Origin: Chara braunii
Taxonomy: Eukaryota; Streptophyta; Charophyceae; Charales; Characeae
Direction: 5' to 3'
NCBI GenBank assembly: GCA_003427395.1
Contig: BFEA01001086.1
Span: forward strand, 161,921 to 185,927
Length of the DNA stretch: 24,007 nucleotides
Under the pieces are notes generated by a model. That model had not been told where the DNA came from, searched no databases, and saw nothing but the letters and a program-made list of their open reading frames with translations. The position numbers and the translations under genes are program-made. Position 1 is the first letter of the stretch. Each line of letters opens with the position of its first letter. This document shows positions 1 to 9,003 of this stretch, one piece after another.

Positions 1-2
1 AA

Positions 3-1519
3 GATGAGAGCGTAAGAGCATTTGTGATGCGTTTCCAGAAGATCTCCAACGTGCTGATGAAGAAGGGGAAGATCTCAGAGGTCGAGCGCTGTACTATCTT
101 CATCGGACACCTGTCCAAAGGTAGACATAATAGTATACTTAGAGATCTTCCGCGCGACAAGCTTGACTTCCCAGAAGTCCTAAAGCTCGCAATAAAGGCA
201 GAGGTAGACGACTACGAGGACTTGGTGTGGAGAGGGATGAGGAGACGTGACTTCTCTCTCTACAAGGAGTATGCCACTGATAGATGTCCTGATTTTTGAC
301 AAGGCACGTTACAGAGATTGTGACCACCACAAGAGCCACGACATACAGGGACAAGCCCGGAGGACCCTATTCACTTCGCTGGGACCGGAGGAACACTGAT
401 TCCTGGAGAAGTGTCGAGGATAGAACTCCTCGAACGCTGACTGATTATCGTGCGAGGAAAGAGAGAGAGACGATGAGCCATGGCGACGTAGGGATGATAA
501 GATAGACTGGGACCACAGGACTCGCGAGACGTATGGGCGTGCTAGGAGACTGGATGACTACTCGCGTAACCCTCGTTATGAGGCCGATCGGGGTAGAGGC
601 GACTCTCGAGGCCAGTGGGAGTCAGATCAGGGCCGACGAAACGAATACAGGGACAACAGATATGAGAGATCAGACCGGGATGGATATAGGGACGGAAGAT
701 ATGAGAGGACGGGTTGAGATGGATACAGAAGTGGCGGATATAAGAGAGGAGATCGACCCGATGATTCACGCAGGCGATACGACCGAGGAGACCGACGTGA
801 TGATTCACGCGGGTGGTNCGACCAAGGAGACCGACGTGATGATTCACGCGGGCGATACGANCGAGGAGACCGACGTGATGATTCACGAGGGCGATACGAA
901 CACGGAGACCGCCGCAATGACTCGCGGGGCAGGAATGAGAGGGGGATACGGCGCGTCGTCCGATCCGTATCGGAAGTCCCCTGACCCCAGAGCAGCGAGA
1001 GGTTCGACCTCCAGAGGCGTGGACGAAAGGCCACCCACCCCCAGGAACTCTTGCGTCTACTGTAGAGGGGATGATCATATCAAGAGAGATTGCTCGGACC
1101 TTAAACGGGCAATAGATGAGGGGCTTGTCGTGCTTGACGACCGCAAGTACGTCAAGTGGGCAGATGATCTGGGAGATGAATCGATGTTCCCTTCGATGAA
1201 GGAGAATGTCGAAGCAAGGAAAGTAAAGCCGAGTAAAGGAAAGGAACCGGTCAGGGGTCAGAGCATCAAGATAACTTTTGAGGGGGATATGGCGACCACA
1301 CCCATAAGGGTGGCAGCCACCAAGTCGGCGAAAGTGTCTACATCGAAGAAGACTGACACGGATTACGTGATGGCAGAGAAGGACGGAGAACGGATCGATG
1401 GAGAGGAGGTTATTCTTTCGCCGCGGAAGCGGGGAGTGAAGAAGTTTTTGATGAAGAGTTCGCTGGATGAGATTGACACGGTCGAGCCACTGAGGTGGGC
1501 CCTTCGGCAGCCCATGTAG
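3..1519 (+). pseudogene. gag: Gag polyprotein, copy 1 (5' partial, frameshifted)
   Basis: Gag is the structural nucleocapsid protein of the element. The capsid-type end is read from base 3 (SEVERC followed by a hydrophobic helix, as in copy 2). The frame then moves near 296, near 465 in a GA run, and near 980, so at least three indels are present. Between about 493 and 960 the protein is very rich in Arg, Asp, Gly and Tyr and contains a 13-residue tandem repeat (RGDRRDDSRGRY-type). The zinc knuckle CVYCRGDDHIKRDC (C-x2-C-x4-H-x4-C) lies at about 1050-1095 and is intact. It is followed by the FPSM motif and a DEID..EPLR block, both also found in copy 2. Internal TGA at 715-717 and terminal TAG at 1517-1519 look secondary, because copy 2 reads Gln at the latter and runs on into protease. 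Confidence 0.85.
751..945 (+). repeat. Five-unit 39-bp tandem repeat inside gag
   Basis: Units start at 751, 790, 829, 868 and 907. The three central ones are nearly identical and the outer two are diverged. In the Gag frame (the frame of base 493) each unit encodes 13 residues of the type GDRRDDSRGRYDR, a basic/acidic RGD/RG-rich linker just before the zinc knuckle. The alternative frame gives a Glu-Thr-Asp-Val-Met-Ile-His repeat, which is an out-of-frame shadow. Confidence 0.9.
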
Positions 1520-2548
1520 TGCTCTATTTTAGAATATCTGGCGGCATCCTCTTCAGAGGAGGCTCAGATGATCACGCAGAAGACTCGCATATCTCTATCA
1601 GAGGAGGCTCAGGGGGGTCCTAAGGCGGATGCTCCTACTGTAGCAGTAACGGGGGTGACTGCCAGAGCGGATCGCATGGCGACAGTCCTTCTTGATGGGA
1701 TGGAAGGTGTGCCTCCAGACAAGTTTTACATACTTGGTAGTGGGGTCGTGGAGGCGATCATAAACGATGGAGCGGTACTAGATGCTGTAATCGATAACGG
1801 CAGTGAGGCTGTCATTATAGACGAGGATCTGGCAGTACAGGTTGGACTGGGCCTCGATAGGTCATTACCTATTCGAGATAGAAACGGCTGATGGGAGAAA
1901 GCAACAGATCACCGGGGTTTGTCACAAGGCAGCCATAGAGGTCNAAGGCGTACGAGTGACCCTGNCGGTCTTTGNAGTCAAGAACTGCANCTCTGATCTG
2001 CTCTTGGAACGAACGNGGTTGAGCCACGTGCATGCGGTGACGATAGAGCGACCGGATGGGANCCAGACATTGTTCATTAAGAAGCTAGATGGGACGCAGG
2101 TTATGATTGAGACAGTGGAGCCTCGGGACCCGAGGAACAGAGCANCTCTCGCTGTGGGTGCAAGACCCAATGATCAGATTAAGTCATTACCTATCTCCGG
2201 CCGCACGGTGCGATTTCGCGAGAAGAAGTATGGACCACTGCTCACAGAGGAAGAAGGTCGGATCGTGGAAGTGGAAGGTTTAGGGAGTCGGCTGATAGTG
2301 GACGGCAACTCGTACCCCAAGGAGACAGATGAGGAATTTGGCGGTGTGGTATCTGTGTCTTTTTTAAGGGCACGGCCCTCTATGGGGGGCTACCCAAGCG
2401 ACACAAGCGATTTGCTCAAAAAGTTAAGCCAACGGCGGTGGGCCGCGAGTGATCTGCACTGGAAGGGGTATCGGAAGAAGAGATCGCAAAGGAAATCAAA
2501 GAAAGAAAAAAAAAGAAGCCGCAACGCCAAACGGAAGAGAGAATAGCA
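1520..2548 (+). pseudogene. Aspartic protease and protease-RT spacer, copy 1
   Basis: This region encodes the retropepsin that would cut the Gag-Pol polyprotein. The reading continues the Gag frame past TAG 1517-1519 (SILEYLAAS, matching LLEYLAVNK in copy 2). The active-site loop is D-N-G-S-E at 1793-1807, with Asn where most retropepsins have Thr or Ser; copy 2 has the same loop. A frameshift at about 1850-1870 moves to the next frame, where GVCHKAAIEV and a D-L-L-L-E-R-T stretch (copy 2: LILGRTWLS) form the C-terminal half of the fold. A spacer of about 130 residues follows, with an acidic EEFGG motif also present in copy 2, then a Lys/Arg-rich run before the stop near 2546. Many isolated ambiguous bases fall in 1944-2145. 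Confidence 0.8.
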
Positions 2549-2551
2549 GGG

Positions 2552-3440
2552 ATGAAAATCGGAGATGGAAATCTGACCCCACAGGAGCGAGAACGTGTGA
2601 TAGAGATCCTAAAAACGTGCAATAAGGCTATAGCCTTCAGCGATGCGGAGCGCGGTAGGGTTGACCCTCGATACGCAAAGCCAGCAAGGATTTACACGAT
2701 TCCATATATTCCTTGGAATGACGCAGGATGGAAATACGCCAAGCAGGAGAAGGAAGAAGTTATCGCTTTCGTGAAAGAAAATATAGTTTTCCATGTTGCG
2801 GAGCCGTCTGATAGCGCCTATGCTAATCGATGGTTCTTCCTATGAAAGCTGAATGGCAAGATCCGATGGATCCAGGACCTTCAAAAGGTCAACGCGGTGA
2901 CGATACGAGACCTGGGCTCTGTGCCACACGCCGACTTACTGGCCGAAGGCAGGTCGATTTATTCGGTCAGTGATCAATTCTCATGCTATGATCAGGTACC
3001 GCTTAATCCTAGGGACAGACACCTCACGGCTATGCACACGCCATTGAGACTGATACAGATGATGGTTGTCCCTATGGGTTGGACTAATGGGGTAGCCGTT
3101 TTCCAGAGAGTCATGGTAGTCGTCCTTAAGGACTTCATCCCTGATAAGGTGAAGTTTTTCTGGATGACTTTCCTATAAAAGGGCCAGTAAACAAGGATGA
3201 GATAGAGGTTGTACCAGGAGTTAGAAGATTCGTCCAGCAGCACCTAACATATATTTGTGCGGTACTTGAGCAACTAGACGATGCGAATTTAACGGTCAGC
3301 AGGACAAAGAGTCGATGGGCCGTCTCGACTATTAAGATCTTGGGCTATATTTGTGACTCGAGAGGACGCCGAGCAGATCCAGCGAAGCAAGACAAACTTC
3401 TGAACTGGCCGTCACCGTTACATAGTCCAACCGAGGTCTG
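2552..3440 (+). pseudogene. Reverse transcriptase, copy 1
   Basis: RNA-directed DNA polymerase domain of Pol. Visible motifs in order are: an N-terminal block DPRYAKPARI...IPWND, then W-F-F-L (2831-2842), then a TGA at 2843-2845 where copy 2 has Arg, then IRWIQDLQKVN, then motif A as DQFSCYDQVPL (copy 2 has the more standard DLFSGYDEIPL), then MVVPMGWTNGVAVFQR. The catalytic F-L-D-D box is at 3157-3168 but is reached only after a frameshift in the T run 3155-3159. The last part, DDANLTVSRTKS to NWPSP, runs in the new frame to a TGA at 3438-3440. Motif A has lost the usual Leu-Phe-Ser-Gly context, which suggests relaxed selection as well as truncation. Confidence 0.9.
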
Positions 3441-4260
3441 ACAGTTTATGGGAGTGGTCGGTTACTGGCGTATATTCATACGAGGGTATGCGGAGAAGGC
3501 TGAGCCATTGAGGTTACTCCTTCGAAAAACTGAGAAATTCTACTGGGATTCCTCGCAGGAACTCGCTATGCAAGAACTTAAAGACGAATTTAAGGAGGGA
3601 GGACGCGTATTGGGCGTGCCATTCTTTGATGATGAGGCTGGGAGACCCTTTATAGTATCCACCGATGCTGGACCTTGTTCAATAGGTGGATTATTGTCTC
3701 AAAAGGATGCTGGAGGGAAAGAAAGACCGATAAGATTTGAGAGTAAAACACTTAATACGGCTGAGCGTAACTACAGTCAATTCAAGAAGGAAGTGTTACC
3801 TGTTCTGCGGTGTCTAGACACGTTCAAACACTATATCTATGGGCGGCGGTTCATCTTGAGAGTAAATCCCACCGTGGTTGCCTCTGTCCTCCAGAAGGAC
3901 TTTAGTCTGACCGACCCGACCATCGCTCGATGGTTAATACGGATTCGGCTATATGATTACACAGTTGAGAGGATATCTGGCACTAAGAATGTCGTGGCGG
4001 ATGGGCTTTCNCGNATCCCTCTTGAGGCCGAGCGCCCGANAGTAGTTGGTGCCCTGACAATGNCGGAGCCGAGACGCGCTGAGCGATTTCTGGTTAACCT
4101 TTACGAGGGCAAATACCAAACGATCGGGCTACATTTGTCAGGGGAGAAAATCCAAGAATNAGATATCCGGAGACAAGCGGCGCAGTACTGCCTTAGAGCC
4201 CGACATCTATTGCAAAGACCGNCCGGCTCGGGGATGCCCTTACAAGTAGTNTGTGACCCT
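3441..4260 (+). pseudogene. RNase H and connection domain, copy 1
   Basis: This domain degrades the RNA strand of the RNA-DNA hybrid. It begins with the linker FMGVVGYWRIFI and thumb region, then VSTDAG (first catalytic Asp at 3664-3666), KTLNTAERNYSQFKKEV (catalytic Glu at 3690-3692 plus 100, i.e. codon 3790-3792) and FKHYIYGRRF. The next catalytic position reads Val-Asn-Pro (AAT at 3865-3867), whereas copy 2 has Val-Asp-Pro. This suggests a D-to-N change that would impair catalysis. The LYDYTVERISG...VADGLSR end of the domain is clear. It lies in one open frame with the start of integrase (3441-4650). Ambiguous bases are frequent from 4011 on. Confidence 0.88.
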
Positions 4261-4629
4261 GAGGAGAGACAAACGATANTTGTAGAGCTTCACGACAGGG
4301 TAGTCGGAGGACACAGGGGAGTCAAAGGAACCTACGAAAAGGTACGCAGGTTGTACTGGTGGGAAGGACATTATAAGGACGTCGAGAGGTACTGTATGAC
4401 CTGCGAGGAATGTCAGAAGAGAGCTCTTGTGAAATACAAAGAGCCTCTCCATCCATCCTATTCCACTAGACCAGGAGAGAAGGTACACATCGATCTGGTG
4501 AAGATGCCGAAAGGAGTAGGCAATATGATCTACGTCGTGAACATACGAGACGATTTCACTGGGTTCGTGGACGGTAGACCTATCAGGAGTAAGACGGCAA
4601 AGGAAGTGAAGAACTTCGTCCTGGAGTAC

Positions 4630-4670
4630 TTAAGACGGCAAAGGAGGTGAAAAACAAACGAGACGATTTT
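4630..4670 (+). repeat. Patchwork insertion built from upstream integrase sequence
   Basis: Compared with copy 2, about 38 extra bases sit between the codons for LEY and RYGC. The first part (4631-4655) matches 4590-4614 with two or three mismatches. The second (4658-4676) matches 4545-4563 with two mismatches. The two donor pieces appear in reversed order in the insertion. The insertion shifts the frame and introduces TGA 4648-4650. Confidence 0.7.
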
Positions 4671-5665
4671 ACTAGGTATGGTTGTGTCAGCAAGATAGTG
4701 ATGGACAGAGGGGCGGAGTTTCTAGCTGACGAGGTTTAGAGTGTGTTTAAGAGAGTTGGGGCGAGAGTTTCGATAGCCACCGCCTATCACCCACAGTCGA
4801 ACTCCCCAGTAGAGAGGGGTCACCAGACTCTAATANCGTCATTGTCCAAGTGGTGCAAGGGTAAGGACAGTGATTGGCCACGATATTTTCGATACACAAT
4901 ATNNGCGGACAACGTCACGATCNGGGCTAGTACCGGATACCCACCGTACACCTTGTGGTTTGGGCGNCATTNTCCGCTCNCCATAGAGTTTCACGTCGAC
5001 AGCTGGACAAAAGTCGACTGGGCGGAGGAGATGTCCAGAGAGGAACTCATAGCTACCCGAACAAGACAGATAGCCTACGGTTTGGAAGATAACCTTATGA
5101 TANCGGCAAATCGTCTGGCANTGGAAAGGGACNAAGGTAAAGAGAGATGGGATAAGAACGTGAGGATCAGGAAAGAGAGGGTGAGCGTAGGAGATATGGT
5201 CCTTCTCTACGANGCAGCGCTGGAAAGGACCTNGACNGGAAAACTCGCCAACAGATGGATGGGACCTTACAGAGTGGTTGAGACACTCGACTGGGGAGCA
5301 TATATGATAGCAGAATTGGACGGATCCAAGTGGAAGGACCCAGTGGCGGGTGCTAGGCTAAAGCTGTTTAGACCCAGGCCTGCACCCTGCTTATCACTGA
5401 CAAGCCCGAAAGGGAAAGGAAAAGCCAAAATGGAGGATGGACCCCTCTTGAGACGATTCGAGGCAGGGGAAAGTTCCAAGAAGAGAAAAAGAGTGGAGAG
5501 AAGAAAGGTCAAAGGATTGGCATTAGGGAGAGAGAAGAAATGGTTATTCGTGCTCAGGAGGGCCAGACGGAGAGTCCGCATCAGACAAACTGGCGGGACG
5601 GCACCCTTCTCAGGCCAACGACAGAAGGGAAAGAGGATCCTACCAAGGCCGAGAACCCGGCGGAG

Positions 5666-5711
5666 AAGGAAAGTCAAAAAACATCTCCGCAAGGAAAGTC
5701 AAAAAACATCT
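5666..5711 (+). repeat. 21-bp direct repeat pair, 25-bp period
   Basis: Bases 5666-5686 and 5691-5711 are identical (both begin AAGGAAAGTC) and are separated by 4 bp. They sit at the very end of the integrase reading frame and contribute to its repeated basic tail. Confidence 0.9.
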
Positions 5712-5740
5712 ACTTAGCCCTAGAACTCAAAACAGACTAA

Positions 5741-6189
5741 AACATAAGACAATTGAACGCCGACGTGGGCGTCCCTTACGGGCAATCACTCTGAAGCTTA
5801 TCCGCTTTGTCTGACGAAAGTGGTTAGGGCTCGACGGGGGCGTCGAGAAGTGGTCCGGGCTAACTGTCAGGCGGCCACAAGCAGTGCGCCACCTAAAATC
5901 TGCGATTTTGGGACTTAGGCTCAAGGGCAAGTTCGTGTTTTGACGGTACTCTGGTTTGACCGGGCAACAGAAATTAGGGGAACTCAGGGTACCCCTGATT
6001 CTGAACATACTGAACCTTACGACTAACCCTCAAAGATAACGAGATGGGTGGGCGCACTCGGCGTATCTAGAAACCGTTAATTCCGGCCGTTCAGAGGGCT
6101 GGAGCCGGATTGGCCTGCCTCGAGGAGACATCGTGGGAGCAGACCTCGCCGCGACACTTTTGCAACATACGACCGGGGCCGAAATGAGG
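5741..6189. other. Non-coding 3' flank of copy 1
   Basis: I see no gene here. The sequence is of mixed composition with no supported reading frame. It would be the 3' untranslated part of the retrotransposon if the polypurine tract is near 6223-6268. Confidence 0.4.
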
Positions 6190-6540
6190 CCTCAAATTTT
6201 TGTCTATTTTAGTGCCATAATTAAAGATGGGGAAAAATGATTATAACCAGTAGGGGAGAAGGAAAAAACATCATATCCCTTAATTTCTTTATTTTTCACG
6301 GCATTTAATTCTAGGGGGAATATCCTTGATATTTTATGTAACCGACAATGAAATTAAAAACACAGAAAAAAATTAAAAATGAAAAAAGAGGTATGAAACA
6401 AAAGGAATTCAGCCATTTATTTAAACTCACTTGGAATTTAATTTTGCGAAATTTACGGTTAATTTACTATTTCAGACAATAGAATTAAGGAAAACGCAGA
6501 ATGATTAAGAATGATGAAAGGGGACGGAAACCCATGACTA
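6190..6540. other. AT-rich non-coding island
   Basis: This stretch is markedly AT-rich (many AATTAAA, TTTATTT and AATTTAATT runs) inside a window of roughly balanced composition. It has no supported ORF on either strand. It could be the beginning of the 3' LTR of copy 1 (LTR U3 regions are often AT-rich), a matrix-attachment-like region, or older host DNA. Confidence 0.5.
6223..6268 (+). other. Possible polypurine tract(s) of copy 1
   Basis: AAAGATGGGGAAAAA (6223-6237, followed by TG) and GTAGGGGAGAAGGAAAAAA (6250-6268) are purine runs about 500 bp after the end of pol. Either could prime plus-strand synthesis and mark the start of the 3' LTR. Without a second LTR in the window this cannot be tested here. 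Confidence 0.25.
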
Positions 6541-6844
6541 ATGGGAGATCGGCCTAATTTCGCTGCGATTACTCGCCATCGGCTCTGACCCCGGATTGAT
6601 CTTTTTCCCCGATTCTAACAGTATTCCCTACTGCCGGCAGNCGAGGATCCCTACGTNGTTTTCCCTGGGTCGCTTGATTACTAACTTCACCGCGGATGGG
6701 ATGTTCTGAGGGCAAGAGTCACATGGACAGCATGGGGGGGTGTTACCTTGGATCGACAGTACGGTATNTGGNACGGTANGGTTACATGATTCTGAGAGGT
6801 TNGGTATGATGCGGAGTGGCTGCATCCTATGGTATCCGACGAGC

Positions 6845-7226
6845 CTCTGGTTCAGAATCGGCTCGGCGTCAGTTTGCTTCAGATATGGGGCCACTACAGG
6901 GACTTATCTTCAGGATTGTGGCCGCTGCGGTGATTTATCTTTAGGCACGGGACCTGTACGACAGCTTACTTCAGGTTCGGACATATTCACATGATTTACT
7001 GTCAGGTTCGGGGATGGAACGGCGGTGTAACTCGGCTTCGTCGCCGCCACGGCGGATTACTTCAGGCTTGATTTCAGATTCGGTATAACGCGCCACCAAC
7101 TTACTTCAGGCTCGAAGAGGCCTCGACATCCGTTTATTCGGGGGTTGAGCACGACAATTTCGGTGTTGGTTACACCAACCTCGAGTGACTGTTACAGGTT
7201 CGTCATCAGCGTGTTACAGGTTGTGG
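6845..7226 (+). repeat. Dispersed 15-18 bp motif array, consensus like TTACTTCAGGTTCGG
   Basis: Degenerate copies are seen at about 6847, 6871, 6904, 6934, 6965, 6994, 7055, 7071, 7100, 7189 and 7211. The best are CTTACTTCAGGTTCGG (6965-6980), GATTACTTCAGGCTTG (7055-7070) and CTTACTTCAGGCTCG (7100-7114). Spacing varies from about 16 to 90 bp, with many intervals of 25-35 bp, so this is an eroded minisatellite or an array of binding-site-like motifs. No coding frame explains it. Confidence 0.7.
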
Positions 7227-7449
7227 CACCTTGGTTTGCCTATGGTATTCGGTGCAAAATCTGCGGAGGCTCGTTTCCGGCGCGCTGGTTTCAAAATGGA
7301 CCTCTGGCCGCGGGATAGCCGGAGCGNTGTGGAACTCAGACTTTCGCAGGCCAACGCTGACGCGTCAGGAGCTAGCTCTNTNAATTTNAGTATNTTCAGG
7401 GAGGCCAGCACGAGCNGCNGTCGCTCGTAGCAAGAACAGGCATTTCTAG

Positions 7450-8560
7450 CCTGGTCGGTGAGATTGCGGGCCGTACAGATTGGATACCGGGGTCACGACC
7501 AAGTGAGACATGAGCCTCCGGTGGTGGGGCGATATGGGGCAAATCTAAGAAACGAGAGGTTTTTTTTTTGCACGACACGAGCGAGCCGCCTCTCCAAGCA
7601 GGACGGAGAGTCAGTGCCCAAGCGGGATGGAGAACCCGTGCCCAAGTGGTTGCAGCACCCAGGCCGGACTGAAGGACGAGGGTCGGTCAGTACATGTCGA
7701 GAGAGGCAGAACGTAAGGACGGAGTCTTGCCTTGGCGCGAGCAAGGTGTACCCGCGACAGGATGCACGGGGGAGAAGCGTCCGTATTCGGGCGGTTATTG
7801 AGGGTGTGAGTGGAGAGACAAGAGTGAGGGATCGCAAGCCAGGCGTACCCGGCGTACAACAGTTGCGGAGCACTGCAAGCACAGACAGACGTGTGGGCGC
7901 TGAGGCGGTTGCTCAGGGAGTGAGGGGAGTGACAAGAGGGAGGGATGTGCACGGTCTGCGGAGCGCAGGTGCGGGTGGACAAGGCGTTCNCAGCTGTTAC
8001 AGGCGAAAGATATTTGGGAGAGAATCGGACGAGGGAGTGAGGGGCATGCCCGGCGCAAGCAACCTTCGCGCGCGTGAGGTGAGATGACAAGGTGGGATGA
8101 AAAAGGGACGGCGTACGAGCTGACCGTTGCACATACGTGACGGGGTGCGAGCGTCAGAGAGACTCGCAGTAAGAGAACCGAACACGGGAGCACGGGGCGA
8201 GAGCTACCGAGGTGCCACTCACCACCACCGTACGCGGATGACTCTGCAGATGAGCAACGGGCAAGAGTTCGGAGTAAGAACGCAACGTGCGCGCAATTCC
8301 CTTTCCAGGCAACGATCGCGAGAGCCCGACTTGGCGAACGAGTGGTGGTGGAAATTCACTAAGATGGAGATGGCGCAGGTATTTTGAGTGAGCGAGCACA
8401 GAGAGCGTGAGAAGGTGAGTCTCGATAGCCATGGCGGGATGAGCTAGATGGGGGGCTGAAAGGAAGGAACTCTGAGCGAGACTTCTTTTCGCGGCGTGCC
8501 GGGCAGGGCAATAGACCGCAGGGCATTCTCGGAGTATCGAGCCCAAGGTGAGACTTCCAT
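7450..8560. repeat. Purine-rich, stop-poor stretch with about 116-bp degenerate periodicity
   Basis: Blocks of the form GAGTGAGGGGAGTGACAAGA recur near 7803, 7918 and 8034, and a related block near 8081. Each of the first is preceded or followed by a GCAAGC-AGGCGTACCCG-like block (7739 and 7832). Several frames on both strands stay open here (for example 7458-8087 on + and three overlapping frames on -). This is what a G/A-rich, T-poor composition produces, so I do not call a gene. A T10 run is at 7561-7570. Nothing else was recognised between 7230 and 8560. Confidence 0.5.
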
Positions 8561-9003
8561 TAGAGGCGAGCGAAGGAGGTTTTAGCGCACGCTCGCGAGA
8601 AAAACAGAAAACAAAGAGCTGAAGNGACNGGAAGGGAAGACTGCCTGCGCAGCTAAAGGTTGAGGGACCNGTAGAGGACTAACACGTGGGGCAAGAGCGA
8701 GTGAAGGACGGACACTTATTCGGAAACACGACGGAATCAAAAGGGACAAAGGCTGCAACGAAGAGATGATCGACATCGGGCAAAGGCGAGAAGTGGAAGC
8801 CAAGNCTGAGTTCTCCTTGATGAAGACTAGCGGGATTTGACCNCAATCACTGCACGATTTGACTGGTAACAGCGGGTGAGAACCGACAGGTGAAACCGAA
8901 ACCGAANGTCAAAAGGATCGCGTGTGTAGGTTGTTGTTCCCTACATTTGTCCGCTGAGTCATTGTCAGATAGGCAAACCGAAAGTAGAAACCTCTCTTTG
9001 TCT
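8561..9003. other. No gene recognised
   Basis: G/A-rich sequence continues to about 8860 and then becomes mixed. Short open frames on the two strands overlap each other and carry no motif I recognise. Confidence 0.4.

Larger units (their letters stand above)
4261..5717 (+). pseudogene. Integrase, copy 1, with basic C-terminal tail
   Basis: Inserts the element cDNA into the genome. The H2C2 zinc finger is seen as HD..VGGHRG...YWWEGHY...CMTCEECQKR (about 4288-4428). The catalytic core starts with HIDLVKMPKG (first Asp). It is interrupted by an out-of-frame insertion at 4630-4670 that brings a TGA at 4648-4650, then resumes as RYGCVSKIVMDRGAEF (second Asp), a TAG at 4737-4739, and TAYHPQSNSPVERGHQ with the catalytic Glu at 4812-4814. 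GPYRVVETLDWGAYMIAELDG marks the C-terminal SH3-like domain. The last 100 residues are Lys/Arg-rich; an alternative frame at 5540-5740 is less basic, so the true tail frame is unsure. No chromodomain is recognisable. Confidence 0.88.
1..6268 (+). mobile_element. Ty3/gypsy-like LTR retrotransposon, copy 1 (decayed, 5' end outside window)
   Basis: The order Gag (CCHC knuckle), aspartic protease, reverse transcriptase, RNase H, H2C2 zinc finger and DDE integrase is the Ty3/gypsy order. The window opens inside Gag, so the 5' LTR and primer site are not visible. The coding part ends near 5717-5740. I saw no clear 3' LTR. Two purine-rich stretches at 6223-6237 and 6250-6268 could be the polypurine tract that would precede it, so the right-hand boundary is uncertain. 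The copy is dead: Gag uses three frames, there is a frameshift at the RT catalytic box, a patchwork insertion in integrase and at least five internal stops. It shares domain order and long collinear similarity with the minus-strand copy at 10569-17080, so both belong to one family or two close ones. Confidence 0.9.

Noticed and set aside
533-960. Protein repeat Glu-Thr-Asp-Val-Met-Ile-His in the longest + frame
   Set aside because: It is the out-of-frame reading of the 39-bp gag repeat; the frame beginning at 493 gives an Arg/Asp/Gly-rich repeat continuous with typical Gag linker sequence.
7458-8193. Several 130-209 codon ORFs on both strands
   Set aside because: They overlap in nearly all frames, have no motifs, and are explained by a G/A-rich, stop-poor repeat composition.
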